From Floccularia luteovirens (lineage: Eukaryota; Basidiomycota; Agaricomycetes; Agaricales; Squamanitaceae), in NCBI GenBank assembly GCA_009739215.1, contig VSJF01000005.1, positions 806,001 to 870,000 of the forward strand: 64,000 nucleotides of DNA, written 5' to 3'. The notes under the pieces are model-generated. The model saw only the letters and a list, made by a program, of their open reading frames with translations, did no database searches and had not been told where the DNA came from. Each line of letters begins with the position of its first letter. Position 1 is the first letter of the stretch. The translations under genes were made by a program, and so were the position numbers. Below, piece by piece: positions 1 to 10,338 of this stretch.

Positions 1-732
1 AAAGCATAACAAATTTAGAAAATACCTATTTTGTTCTTCAAATAACATTCTGTTTATTTCTTCTAGTTCCTCCATATCTAATGAGGGTTCTTCAGTGTTG
101 AGATGATCAATTTCCATTGCATTGGGGTCTCTTCCAGTTATTCTTGCTGGGAATAAATTTGGTCTTGCAAAGGGTTTTTTTCTGGACTATAGAAAGTCTT
201 TTATGCATTACATTCTGTCTGTGAATTGGAATGTGTATTTGTATGTTTGTTCCATAGTGGTTGGGAAGTTGTCTAGCTTATAGAAATGTTCAACCATTTT
301 GTCAGTTAATCCTCTTATGAATATATCTATGAGTGATGCATCTTCATGTATTCCTACTTGTGAGAATAGAATTTTAAATTCTGAGATATACTTGATGATG
401 TTATTGCTAGTCATTTGTAAATTTGCAAGGTTGGTTCTCACTTGCATGGCTATGTTGCCTGCTTGGAACACTTCTAGAAATGCTTTCTTAAATTGAGACC
501 ATGAACTGTATTTTCCATTGGTGGTTTCAAAGATATTTGCATGATAAGTTGCGGCAGTTCCTTCTTTTATAAATGAAAGTATAAATAATATCTTCTTTCT
601 GTCATTGTTATAGATCTTGTCATTCATGTCAAGATAAATCTGGACGTCTTGTAAGAATGATTGCACATGTTTTTTCTTTCCATTGAAGGGTGTTGGTCTA
701 CTGACATTGATTTCTTTTATATTGCTGGACAT
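1..732 (-). pseudogene. Ty3/gypsy-type Gag, decayed and interrupted
   Basis: Reading on the minus strand, an open stretch from 732 to 208 encodes about 174 residues typical of a fungal Ty3-type Gag (a PTPFNGKKKHVQSFL-like N-terminus, then a helical capsid-like region with WSQFKKAF and ADSLIDIFIRGL-like segments). The same frame continues to the window edge after two stop codons (TAA, TAG near 180-205) with RPNLFPARITGRDPNAME and an acidic tail, as seen before the zinc knuckle in such Gags. Upstream, another acidic coding piece (860 to 769) is cut by copia element A at 860/6335 and resumes beyond 6339. The protein is therefore inactive. The element continues off the left edge, so its pol region cannot be judged. 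Confidence 0.75.
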
Positions 733-860
733 TTTGATATCTGGTTCATATGTGATTCATAGTGGTGACTATTGAGCTTCTTCATAGAATTGTTGTTCTA
801 CTTCTTGTTTTTCTTCATAGTCTTCTTCTAGTTCATTGGTGATTTGAAGTGGTGGGAGTT

Positions 861-1185
861 TGTTACAATAGTCTACTGCTATATGTACAGACAGTATAAG
901 ATAGTAGTAGAATAGAAGGGAAAGGAAGAATGAGTTCTGGTTGGAAACCAGTGGTCTTATATAGATACCAGAGGTGCTTCTATCAGGGTTGCCTAGAAGC
1001 ACTCAGGGTAGACTAGAAGCACTGGTATCATAGCAACAGAAGTAGACTAGAAGCTGTCAGGGTAAGCTAGAAGCACTACCCTGAGCAGTCTAGAACAGTA
1101 GTCTAGGCCTTCCTGTATTATATATAAGGAGGCCTCTGTAGCATACTTTCCCCCCAACTGAATACACACTATTCACACTCTAACA
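861..1185 (+). repeat. 5' LTR of element A
   Basis: Begins TGTTACAATAG and ends CTCTAACA (TG...CA). It carries a TATA-like TATATATAAGG near 1119-1129, which probably drives transcription of the element and places the RNA start near 1150. It holds one full unit of a 20-bp repeat (CTAGAAGCACTCAGGGTAGA) that is present three times in the LTRs of the relative A2. Confidence 0.95.
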
Positions 1186-1197
1186 GGTTATGGGCCC
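1186..1197 (+). other. Primer-binding site of element A (half-tRNA type)
   Basis: GGTTATGGGCCC follows the last LTR base with no spacer. It is complementary to GGGCCCAUAACC, the anticodon stem-loop of eukaryotic initiator tRNA-Met, not to a tRNA 3' CCA end. This is the arrangement of Drosophila copia and other hemiviruses, which prime from a tRNA cut in the anticodon loop. The same 12 bases occur in elements B and A2. Confidence 0.8.
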
Positions 1198-1780
1198 TCA
1201 GCTCTAACTGTGCCCCTCCATTAACTCCTTGTCTTACTTGTCCACTGTGCTTGCTCAACTACTATCTCCTCTACTCCCTAACTCTTTCCTACTTAGTTTA
1301 TCTTTCTCCTTTGTACTCCGAGTTTTTGGGAAGCTAAACTTAGCTAGTCATTAGCTAGTCAGTCCATAGTAGTCAGTAAGGACAAAAGACCTCCCTCCCA
1401 GGGGGTCTCTTCAGTGAACTGTTGGGTCTGTGCACTTCAGTGGGCCAGCCTTTAACCCACACAGCAATATCTCAGGTAGTCATCCCTGTGAGCTGTGAGG
1501 TGGTACAACTGCACTGTAGTTTAAAGGTGTTGACATACACTTACTGGTGGTGAAGAAGACCAAAGGACAACAATCCATTCCCCATTCCCCTATTCCCCTC
1601 CCTACCCCTCCCTACCCCTCCCTCACTTTTTTCACTTCCTTTCCTTTCCCTCATCCTTTAATTTCTTTTGACTGTCCTAGAACCCTACCTTTATCAAGGG
1701 CTTGGTTGCATTCTAGTTGACTTGCACCTTTAATTCCTTTTACACACCCCTCTCCCTTGCTGCATTTACCATAATCCACC

Positions 1781-4700
1781 ATGTCTAAAGGACCAGATAT
1801 TAAAAAACTGGGACTTGACAACTACAATCAATGGAGTGGAGAAATCCAAGCCTGGTTCAGGGCTCATCAGCTGTTGCACATTGTGTGTGGCATCAAAAAG
1901 AGACCTGAAGCCATGGAATCCTCTAAAGATTATGAGTTGCAAATACAAAGACAGGATGACTGGGACAGTAAAGCCCAGAAAGCAGCTGGATGGCTATACC
2001 TTAGTGTAGAGTCATCTCAGACTGTGCATCTGATTGGGATAGAGGATGACCCTGTTGCAATATGGGAAGCCTTAAAGTCTGTGCACCTCCAGCAAAAACC
2101 TGGTGCCAGATTTAATGCCTATGATGACTTGTTCAGCATCAGAAAAACAGAGGAGGAGTCCTTGCAGTCACTTGCAAATAGGGTCACTGCAGCAATGCAG
2201 CAGATTAACAATCTGAGACCTAGGGACTTCACTCTGAAACAGCTGGATGAGGAGTTGTTGTGTATGGCCATGATTAGGGCTCTTCCAGATCAGTACAGTA
2301 ATTTTGTGTCAAACCTGATGCAGAGTGACAAACTGGATAGAGCTTCTATCACCCTAGCATTCCACACTGAGAAAACTCAGAGGATAAGGAGATCTGCACC
2401 TCAAGTCTCAGAGGTTGCAAACAAGGTCTCCACAGACAAGGGAAAACAGAAGCAATCTAGCTCTGCTACTACCACTTATCCTCCTTGTTACTTCTGTGGT
2501 AAACAAGGTCATTCCTTCAAAAGGTGTTCTTTATTTTTAGCAAAACAGGCAGAGGCAAAGGCAGTCAATTCCCAGGAATCAGCAGGAAAGGCAAGTATCT
2601 TTTCACAAGTACAATTAGATAACCCACTTTCCCATCATGCTAACTATGATTGGAATGCAGACTCAGGAGCCACATCCCACATGACTCCACATAAACACTG
2701 GCTCAGAGATTTTAAATCCTGCCAGATCCCTATTAGACTAGCTGACAACACTACTATATATTCTTCTGGTGTTGGAAGCATTCTCTTCAGACCATTTATT
2801 AATGGTGTGGAAACACAATCTCTTTTATTTACTAGAGTTCTTCATGTTCCACAATTACAAAGCAATCTTCTTTCCATCCTCTTTCTTATCAGACACAAAG
2901 GCTATGATATATCCATTGATTCTCAATTCATTCACTTTAATCAATCCAGTAGACAGCTTTTCACAGCTAGTATTAATAGCCACAATGCTGCATTCCTGGA
3001 TGGGATTACTGTCTCTGCTTGCCTAGAATCTGCAAACCTCTCCTCTACTCTCCCACTGGACCTTGGACTTTGGCATAGGAGATTTGGCCACTACAATCAT
3101 GCTAGTGTTAAGCAACTTCATTCCATGCACATGGTAACTGGCATGCATCTTGGCAATAACTCCAAATCAGACCCAGTCTGTGAGCCATGCCTTTCAGGCA
3201 AAATGCATGCTAGTCCATTTCCCACTTCAGATTCTAGAGCTTTAAAACCTCTTGAACTGGTGCATATGGATTTGAAAGGCCCAATCCAAGTCAAGTCTAT
3301 TGGTGGTTACCAGTATTGGATCATCTTTGTTGATGACTGTACTAGATTCAAATGTGGTTTTGGACTCAGAAGGAAATCAGACACCTTTGATGCCTTTAAG
3401 CAGTTCAAAGCATATGCTGAGAACTTGCACAACTCTAGCATTAAATGCATAAGAGAAGACAAAGGCTCTGAGTTCATGTCCAATGAATTTAATCAGTACT
3501 GCATTGATAATGGTATTCAGAGACATCACACAGTCAGAAACAGGCCACAGCAAAATGGGGATGTTGAAAGGGCAAACAGAACAGTTGCAGACTTAGTTAC
3601 AGCCATGTTAACAGAAGCCAACTTGCCAGTGCAATTTTGGTTTCATTGTTTCATGGCAGTGCTGCATGTTCTTAATAAATGCCCTACTGTCTCATTAAAA
3701 GACAGGACTCCCTATGAAGCTTGGCACTGTAAGAAACCTGATGTGACACATCTCAGAGTATTTGGATGTTTAGCATATGTCCATGTACAAAAGGACAAAA
3801 GGAGATCTTTTGGATCACATATGGAGAAATGTGTCTTTGTTGGTTATCCAGCAGGATATAAAGGGTGGCAGTTTTACAATCCAGTAACAAGGAAGTTCAT
3901 TATCTCAGAAAGAGCTGAGTTTGATGAGAGATACTTTCCTGGGATAAAACCCACTGTGATGAACTCCATTCCATCTCCAGATACTGTAAATCCTGTCAAT
4001 GGCAGTGACATGCCAGATTTAGGGGGGTATGACATTCCTACAAATCAGTCAGCCACTCCCACTATCTCTTCATCTGTAGTTCATCTGCCAATGCAGCCAG
4101 ACAATGAGCATTCTCCTCTTGTACTGCCTGTTCAAGCAGAATATGAACCTCCTCCTTCTCCACTTGTACTTGCCACTCCACTACAGTCACCTAGTCCTCA
4201 ACCAATCTCCTTGCCATGCACTCCTGTCAGACAATTCACACCCAATCCAGTAACTCCTCCTTTAGCTCTTAGGAGAACCAGAAGGAATATTCAACCTCCT
4301 GGTGAATGGTGGAAAGTCAGACACTCCCCTGCAATCCCTGAGACTTCTTCTGAATCTGAAGCAGATGTTGCTGATGATGAAGAAGAGTTCAGTGGTGTTG
4401 CTACTGCTACTGGTGTTACAGAGCCTAATACATACAAACAGGCAATGAAAGCACCAGATGCAGAACTATGGAGACAGGCAGCTACAGATGAGCTTAAGGC
4501 TCTTATGGACAATGGTACTTGGGAATTGGCCTTGTTGCCAAAGGACAGACAGGCAATTGGTAGTAAATGGGTGTTCAAAGTAAAGAGGAATGCAGATGGC
4601 TCAGTTGAAAGATACAAAGCTAGACTAGTTGCAAAGGGGTTCTCTCAGAGACCTGGCTTGGACTTCACTGAAGTCTTTGCACCCACATTCAGAATGGCTT

Positions 4701-5983
4701 CAATCAGAACCATTATTGCACTAGCAGCTAAACACAACTACCATCTGCACTCTATTGACATCTCATCTGCCTTCCTGAATGGAGACTTGGAAGAGGATAT
4801 TTATATGCAACAGCCTGCTGGCTTTGAGCAGCTTGGACCAGACTATGTTTGTAAACTCAAAAAGTCTATATATGGTCTCAAGCAATCAGCTAGACAATGG
4901 AACAAGAAACTGCATGCAGCTCTTAGTAGCATGGGTTATAGCAGATTGGAATCAGATAGGAGCATCTATGTGTATGCCAAAGAAGGAGTCCTAGTCATTA
5001 TTCCTGTGTATATTGATGACATTACACTTGCATCAAACTCAACCTCTAAGATTGATTCCACAATCAAAGAGCTAGAGAGTCACTTTAAACTCAGGAATAT
5101 TGGACCTACTACTTGGCTGTTAGGCATGAAAATCAGTGTTGATTCTGCCAAACACACTATCTCCTTATCCCAGCAACAGTACATTAATGACATGCTTGTG
5201 CAGTATGGCTTTACTGATTGCAATCCAATCTCTACTCCCATGGATCCAGGACTTGTACTAGAGAAAACTCAAACCCTCTCTGATGAGGATGTAGAGTTCA
5301 TGTCCAAGGTTCCCTACTTGTCTGCTGTTGGCACTCTCACCTACTTGGCTCAATGTACTAGACCTGACATCTCATTTGCTGTTGGTACACTTGCTAAGTA
5401 CAACTCCAATCCTAACCCAAGTCATTGGAAGGCTGTCAAGCATGTATTTAGATACTTGCAAGGCACTAAGGACTATGAGCTTGTGTATAGGCAAGATGAT
5501 GCTAAGGAGCTGTTTATCACATACTCTGATGCAAATCATGGTGCATGCAAAGACACTGGTAGATCTACTGGTGGCTATTGTGTTATGATTGGCAATGGTG
5601 CAGTCAGCTGGTCTTCTAAACTGCAGACTTGTGTTGCACTGTCCTCCACTGAAGCAGAGTACATGGCAGCTGTTGAAGCAGGCAAAGAGCTCAAATGGAT
5701 GAGAAGCCTACTTGGTGAATTTGGATATACCTTTACTAAGGCATCTACTCTTTGTATTGACAACCAGTCTGCAATTAGTGTGTCTAAGAATCCAGAACAT
5801 CATAGTAGAATGAAGCATCTTGACTTGAAGTTCCACTGGCTTAGAGAGAATGTAGAGTCTGGCATCATCAATCCAATACATGTTGGTACCAATGATATGG
5901 TTGCAGACTGTCTTACCAAACCTCTTGCTAGAATCAAGCATGACAAATGTAGAATAGGACTTGGCCTTGTATCCAAGAAATAG
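1781..5983 (+). CDS. Copia Gag-Pol polyprotein, intact, 1,400 aa
   Basis: One uninterrupted frame from an ATG in good context (CCACCATGT). Order of parts: UBN2/Retrotran_gag_2-type Gag (about 1-230), zinc knuckle CYFCGKQGHSFKRC (about 236-249), aspartic protease WNADSGATSHMT (Asp near 294), integrase zinc-binding HRRFGH...CEPC (about 432-480) and D-D-E core with the HHTVRNRPQQNGDVERANR segment, reverse transcriptase with the VYIDDITLAS active site (near 1076), and RNase H with TYSDANHGACKD, SSTEAEY and DNQSA motifs (from about 1247). No frameshift separates gag and pol, so Gag excess would have to come from another mechanism such as protein processing or splicing; none is evident. All catalytic signatures I can check are intact. 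Confidence 0.95.
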   Translation: MSKGPDIKKLGLDNYNQWSGEIQAWFRAHQLLHIVCGIKKRPEAMESSKDYELQIQRQDDWDSKAQKAAGWLYLSVESSQTVHLIGIEDDPVAIWEALKSVHLQQKPGARFNAYDDLFSIRKTEEESLQSLANRVTAAMQQINNLRPRDFTLKQLDEELLCMAMIRALPDQYSNFVSNLMQSDKLDRASITLAFHTEKTQRIRRSAPQVSEVANKVSTDKGKQKQSSSATTTYPPCYFCGKQGHSFKRCSLFLAKQAEAKAVNSQESAGKASIFSQVQLDNPLSHHANYDWNADSGATSHMTPHKHWLRDFKSCQIPIRLADNTTIYSSGVGSILFRPFINGVETQSLLFTRVLHVPQLQSNLLSILFLIRHKGYDISIDSQFIHFNQSSRQLFTASINSHNAAFLDGITVSACLESANLSSTLPLDLGLWHRRFGHYNHASVKQLHSMHMVTGMHLGNNSKSDPVCEPCLSGKMHASPFPTSDSRALKPLELVHMDLKGPIQVKSIGGYQYWIIFVDDCTRFKCGFGLRRKSDTFDAFKQFKAYAENLHNSSIKCIREDKGSEFMSNEFNQYCIDNGIQRHHTVRNRPQQNGDVERANRTVADLVTAMLTEANLPVQFWFHCFMAVLHVLNKCPTVSLKDRTPYEAWHCKKPDVTHLRVFGCLAYVHVQKDKRRSFGSHMEKCVFVGYPAGYKGWQFYNPVTRKFIISERAEFDERYFPGIKPTVMNSIPSPDTVNPVNGSDMPDLGGYDIPTNQSATPTISSSVVHLPMQPDNEHSPLVLPVQAEYEPPPSPLVLATPLQSPSPQPISLPCTPVRQFTPNPVTPPLALRRTRRNIQPPGEWWKVRHSPAIPETSSESEADVADDEEEFSGVATATGVTEPNTYKQAMKAPDAELWRQAATDELKALMDNGTWELALLPKDRQAIGSKWVFKVKRNADGSVERYKARLVAKGFSQRPGLDFTEVFAPTFRMASIRTIIALAAKHNYHLHSIDISSAFLNGDLEEDIYMQQPAGFEQLGPDYVCKLKKSIYGLKQSARQWNKKLHAALSSMGYSRLESDRSIYVYAKEGVLVIIPVYIDDITLASNSTSKIDSTIKELESHFKLRNIGPTTWLLGMKISVDSAKHTISLSQQQYINDMLVQYGFTDCNPISTPMDPGLVLEKTQTLSDEDVEFMSKVPYLSAVGTLTYLAQCTRPDISFAVGTLAKYNSNPNPSHWKAVKHVFRYLQGTKDYELVYRQDDAKELFITYSDANHGACKDTGRSTGGYCVMIGNGAVSWSSKLQTCVALSSTEAEYMAAVEAGKELKWMRSLLGEFGYTFTKASTLCIDNQSAISVSKNPEHHSRMKHLDLKFHWLRENVESGIINPIHVGTNDMVADCLTKPLARIKHDKCRIGLGLVSKK

Positions 5984-5999
5984 TCTGACATGTAGCATT

Positions 6000-6009
6000 A
6001 AGGGGGCTA
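6000..6009 (+). other. Polypurine tract of element A
   Basis: AAGGGGGCTA immediately precedes the 3' LTR start at 6010. This is the expected plus-strand primer site for reverse transcription. Confidence 0.75.
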
Positions 6010-6334
6010 TGTTACAATAGTCTACTGCTATATGTACAGACAGTATAAGATGGTAGTAGAATAGAAGGGAAAGGAAGAATGAGTTCTGGTTGGAAACCAG
6101 TGGTCTTATATAGATACCAGAGGTGCTTCTATCAGGGTTGCCTAGAAGCACTCAGGGTAGACTAGAAGCACTGGTATCATAGCAACAGAAGTAGACTAGA
6201 AGCTGTCAGGGTAAGCTAGAAGCACTACCCTGAGCAGTCTAGAACAGTAGTCTAGGCCTTCCTGTATTATATATAAGGAGGCCTCTGTAGCATACTTTCC
6301 CCCCAACTGAATACACACTATTCACACTTTAACA
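6010..6334 (+). repeat. 3' LTR of element A
   Basis: 325 bp, TGTTACAATAG...TTTAACA. It differs from the 5' copy at two sites and is followed directly by the target duplication GAGTT at 6335-6339. Confidence 0.95.
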
Positions 6335-6903
6335 GAGTTGTTGTGGTGTACTAGGTGACTTAGCAGGTCATACCCTGAGATCTCTAGTCTATTGTTTGGC
6401 TGCTTGTTTAGAGAGTCTAGCTTGTAGCTTAGTGAATGCACTAGGCTTTTGTTGTTGTTGTTATAGGGGTGGAAATGGGGACCATGCAGAATAAGTTCCT
6501 TGGGGATTGGTATAGGAAGATGAAGTTGATCTGAAGTTTGAGGCAGGGGTTTTGCTCATAAATGAGCATAGTGGTTAAGAAAGTGGGGGTTTGTCAAACT
6601 TGGGGAAGTAACAATTGATCAGCTTGATCTTTTGTTACTATGTGAGGGTTGCATCATCATTATTTTATCTTGTTGTAGTGGTTATCTGGGTTAGGGAATA
6701 GAGGTTGGTGCTAGTTGGATTTTCCTAGTGCAGTAAAGAGAGCCTTATCTGGACTCATATTATCTCCTAGTGTTACTGCTATGCATTGTGGGAAATCCAC
6801 ATGGATTCGAACTAGATATGGTAATACCTTACACTCTTTGACAATATGGCTTGAAACCACCCTTCTACAACACATAACACTCTCCTTCAAAATGACTCAT
6901 GTC
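6335..6903. other. Remnant sequence, continuation of the interrupted Ty3-type element
   Basis: No intact gene. On the minus strand just right of the insertion a short frame (SPSTPQQLPPLQ) joins the acidic Gag-leader coding piece left of element A, so at least the first part belongs to the same old Ty3-type element. The remainder is unrecognised. A segment near 6735-6765 (TTATCTGGACTCATATTATC) resembles one at 8428-8455 beyond the next LTR insertion. Confidence 0.4.
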
Positions 6904-8410
6904 TGTTGAGCAGCGCCCTGTATTACACAGTGAAGGGGACTAATCTTACCTTTGTGCTTACTTGTGCTTAGAGACTTAGACTAGTACTAACTACTATAAA
7001 TGAAATTCAACAAAGGACATAAGGTCCAGTAGCTCTACTTATATACATAATTGGTATTTTGTACATCTTTGTACAATGGTCCATGTGTGTATATACTAAT
7101 ATATCATGTGACTACATATAGAACCTTGTAGAAGATTGTGGAATATTTGTGAGAGTCACATGCTATAGAGCATATGAGTGTAAGACATATCATTAGTCAC
7201 ATTGAAGAGAGGTGAAGTGCAAGTAGGTTCAGAAACCTATGGGACACAGCACTTCCATCTGTGTATCTAAAATGTCTTCTAGAGATGGGTAAGAAAGAGG
7301 TTGTGTAAGGTTACAGATAAATATAATGTTGAGAGTGAATAAAGAGAGCAAACACAGGGCAAGGTTGAGAGAATAAGTGAAGATGAGAGACATCCAAGTA
7401 AAGTGAGGGAGAATGAAGTGACAGTAAGGTCCTCACTTGAATGAGTGGGTTTTTATACTAAAGGGCCCAAATATGCCAACAGAAGAGTGTGAAGGATGAT
7501 ATTTGACAAGTTAGACAACTTATAGTGGGCAAAAGCAGTGAAATTGGTCAGGAGAGCAAAGAAACTTAGAGAGAGCTAGTTTTCTCTGCTTCTGAATATT
7601 CTCTGAGGAGAGGGGAAAGAGAAACTAAATTTTTCTAACTACTATACAAGTTTTGTTCTTCCTATAAAGAGAGAACATTTGCAAGTAGCTAGCAAAGTAT
7701 TTTTAATTTTACTGTTTGTAAGATGATGCAAAAAACGAGATAAACAGAGAAATAGTTCAAAGGGTATGAGAGAATTCAATCTCAAATAAGTGAAAGAGTA
7801 GAGGAGAGAATAAAGTAGTTATGGAGAGTTTGGTATAGTCAACAGGCTAGTGAGTGAGTATGCAATGCTCATGTTGCACATGATCACAGAAGTCTGGAGT
7901 GTACCTCATTATTTTTGAAGTCACACATGAGATAACTAGATGGCACAGGGGTGGACAAAAGTGCCAAGCAATCAGATAACGCAATTGTCAGGATAGAAAG
8001 GGCAATCCCATAGTCTGGTTATCTCAGTGGCTATTAAGTGGAGAGTGAGTTGGTCAGAAGAAGTCACACATGATGTCACAGAGTATGGAGATTAAGAGAG
8101 GATGTGTAGGGGATTGATTGGTTACTGGGCTGGAGAGGTAAAAGAAGGAAGTAAGGGGAATTGTGTGGTATATTCAAATAGACATGTCTGAGGTTTCTGT
8201 AGCTTCTGGATTGGAGTTAATATGATATAGAATCAGGAGAATGTGTGGTAGGCTTATTGATTGCTCACTAATTGGATTGCTAAAGTTGTGAGTGGAGACC
8301 AATAGCGAGAAAATGGTAATTTCCAAGATAAGGCTATGTGGCCTTCCCACAACATGCTCCATCACATGATCAATTATGTAATCAGTCATGTGATTGTTGC
8401 TGTCACAACA
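6904..8410 (-). repeat. Long solo LTR-like insertion, family G1, 1.5 kb
   Basis: On the minus strand it starts TGTTGTGACAGCAAC and ends GCGCTGCTCAACA. Perfect 5-bp target duplications ATGTC lie at 6899-6903 and 8411-8415, so it is a complete insertion. Both ends match the shorter solo LTRs at 19096-19456 and 30068-30489, but here about 1.1 kb of additional sequence lies in between. There is no coding frame of note. Either the family has a long LTR and the short copies carry internal deletions, or this copy holds an extra insertion or is a small non-autonomous element. Confidence 0.75.
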
Positions 8411-8703
8411 ATGTCTAGTGTTATGACCTTATCTGGACTACTGTTATCTCTCTAGACTTTAGTACATGTGTATCACCTTATTCTGCCTTATTTTACTCTC
8501 TGACTCTTATGTTTCTTTTGTTGACTTGTTTGTACTTCTAAATGACTAGTAGTACCTTCTTATGACTTGTAGCTGACTTGATGCTTATTCATCTAGCACA
8601 CCATTATGAGTCAAGTAGTTATTATTAGTAGTTCTACTTCTATATTTAAGTAGCATGAAACTACAGACAAGCCTCAGCTTGATCTTAGTTTTGAGTACCC
8701 TCT
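8411..8703. other. Unassigned sequence between insertions
   Basis: AT-rich, no coding frame or RNA gene seen. It ends with CCTCT (8699-8703), the left target duplication of element A2. Confidence 0.5.
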
Positions 8704-9068
8704 TGTTAGAGTGTAAATATAGTGTATTCACTTGGGGGGAAAGTATGCTACAGAGGCCTCCTTATATATAATACAGGAAGGCCTAGACTACTGTTCTAGA
8801 CTGCTCAGGGTAGTGCTTCTAGCTTACCCTGACAGCTTCTAGTCTACTTCTGTTGCTATGATACCAGTGCTTCTAGACTACCCTGAGTGCTTCTAGTCTA
8901 TCCTGAGTACTTCTAGTCTACCCTGAGTGCTTCTAGGCAACCCTGATAGAAGCACCTCTGGTATCTATATAAGACCACTGGTTTCCAACCAGAACTCATT
9001 CTTCCTTTCCCTTCTATTCTACTACTATCTTATACTGTCTGTACATATAGCAGTAGACTATTGTAACA
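8704..9068 (-). repeat. 3' LTR of A2
   Basis: 365 bp, minus strand TGTTACAATAG...CTCTAACA. It has the short head variant like element A, plus three units of the 20-bp internal repeat, which explains the extra 40 bp over 325. It joins RT coding sequence at 9069 with no purine tract between. Confidence 0.9.
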
Positions 9069-9773
9069 GATTGGAGTTGTACTTAGCAAGTGTACCAACA
9101 GCAAATGAGATGTCAGGTCTAGTGCATTGAGCCAAATAGGTGAGAGAGCCAACAGCAGACAGATATGGAACTTTAGACATAAACTCTACATCCTCATCAG
9201 AGAGGGTTTGAGTCTTTTCTAGTGCAAGTCCAGGATCCATAGGAGTAGAGATTGGGTTGCAACCAGTAAAGCCATACTGCACAAGCATGTCATTAATGTA
9301 CTGTTGCTGGGATAAGGAGATAGTGTGTTTGGCAGAATCAACACTGATTTTCATGCCTAACAGCCAAGTAGTAGGTCCAATATTCCTGAGTTTAAAGTGA
9401 CTCTCTAGCTCTTTGATTGTGGAATCAATCTTAGAGGTAGAGTTTGATGCAAGTGTAATGTCATCAATATACACAGGAATAATGACTAGGACTCCTTCTT
9501 TGGCATACACATAGATACTCCTATCTGATTCCAGTCTGTTATATCCCATGCTACTAAGAGCTATATGAAGCTTCTTATTCCACTGTCTGGCAGATTGCCT
9601 TAGACCATAAATAGACTTTTTGAGTTTGCACACATAGTCTGGTCCAAGTTGCTCAAAGCCAGCAGGCTGTTGCATATAAATATCCTCTTCCAAGTCTCCA
9701 TTCAGGAAGGCAGATGAGATGTCAATGGAATGCAAGTGGTAGTTGTGCTTAGCTGCTAGTGCAATAATGGTTC
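9069..9773 (-). pseudogene. Copia reverse transcriptase fragment of A2
   Basis: The minus strand encodes the RT core nearly identical to element A (IYGLRQSARQWNKK, VYIDDITLAS, ...FAVGTLAKYNSN), then stops abruptly at the LTR boundary 9068/9069. It is separated from the upstream part of the gene by element B; the target duplication GGTTC at 9769-9773 is its edge. It cannot make a functional protein. Confidence 0.9.
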
Positions 9774-10190
9774 TATTGAAGTTCAAACCGAACTCTGCAA
9801 TTGTACTACTGTAAGCAGTCAGATACAATGCAAGAAACCCTCTAAAATGCGTTCAAACAAGTGTAATATGATTAACTTTGTTTTCAGCAAGTATCTAGTA
9901 TCTATCTCTAGATATATAAGGAAAGCGCACTTGTTTGGCCCTGTTGTATCCAGGAAACCATAAGGCGTGATAAATAGTGTCCACTATATCGCGTTTGAGT
10001 GTTTTGCAACACTCAGTGGACCTACAACTACCAAACAAAAGCAGAAACATTAAGAAACGTAAACTAAGTGTAAAAGTGCGAAATGAAAGTATTTTACTAA
10101 TGCCACTATTGTGGCATTTACATTAAAGTGCACAAAGTGCGAACTAATACTTTACTAATGCCTGTGTTATGGCATCTACTAACTTTAACA
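9774..10190 (-). repeat. 3' LTR of element B
   Basis: On the minus strand it begins TGTTAAAGTTAG and ends GAACTTCAATA. The boundary is fixed by the GGTTC target duplication and by the primer site at the other LTR, so the 3' terminus is TA and not the usual CA. Confidence 0.9.
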
Positions 10191-10200
10191 GTCCCCCTTG
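10191..10200 (-). other. Polypurine tract of element B
   Basis: On the minus strand CAAGGGGGAC directly precedes the 3' LTR. Confidence 0.7.
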
Positions 10201-10338
10201 ACAGAATACAGGGTTCAACTTTAATGTCTAATAGTACTATAAAAAGTGTTCCATGTTTAAAAATCAAAAATGCGAAAATGAATCAAAATCAAGCAATCCA
10301 GAGTAACTGCCAATTCTCCCCCCTAATCCTGCAAGCCT

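Larger units (their letters stand above)
861..6334 (+). mobile_element. Complete Ty1/copia retrotransposon (element A)
   Basis: Two 325-bp LTRs (861-1185 and 6010-6334) flank one 1,400-codon gag-pol frame. The LTRs differ at only two positions (A/G near the head and C/T near the tail), so the insertion is recent. A perfect 5-bp target duplication GAGTT lies at 856-860 and 6335-6339. A primer site follows the 5' LTR directly and a purine tract precedes the 3' LTR. The domain order protease-integrase-RT-RNase H identifies Ty1/copia (Pseudoviridae). The element inserted into the 5' coding part of an older Ty3-type Gag of opposite orientation. Everything visible is consistent with an autonomous, possibly still mobile element. 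Confidence 0.95.

Noticed and set aside
5708..6151. Open frames starting MLLGNPDRSTSG (also at 769-1002 and 8927-9130)
   Set aside because: They are translations of the A-family LTR in one frame, repeated wherever the LTR occurs, and run into element or flanking sequence.
6715..6909. 64-codon frame between element A and the 1.5-kb insertion
   Set aside because: No domain, and it crosses the boundary of the LTR at 6904.
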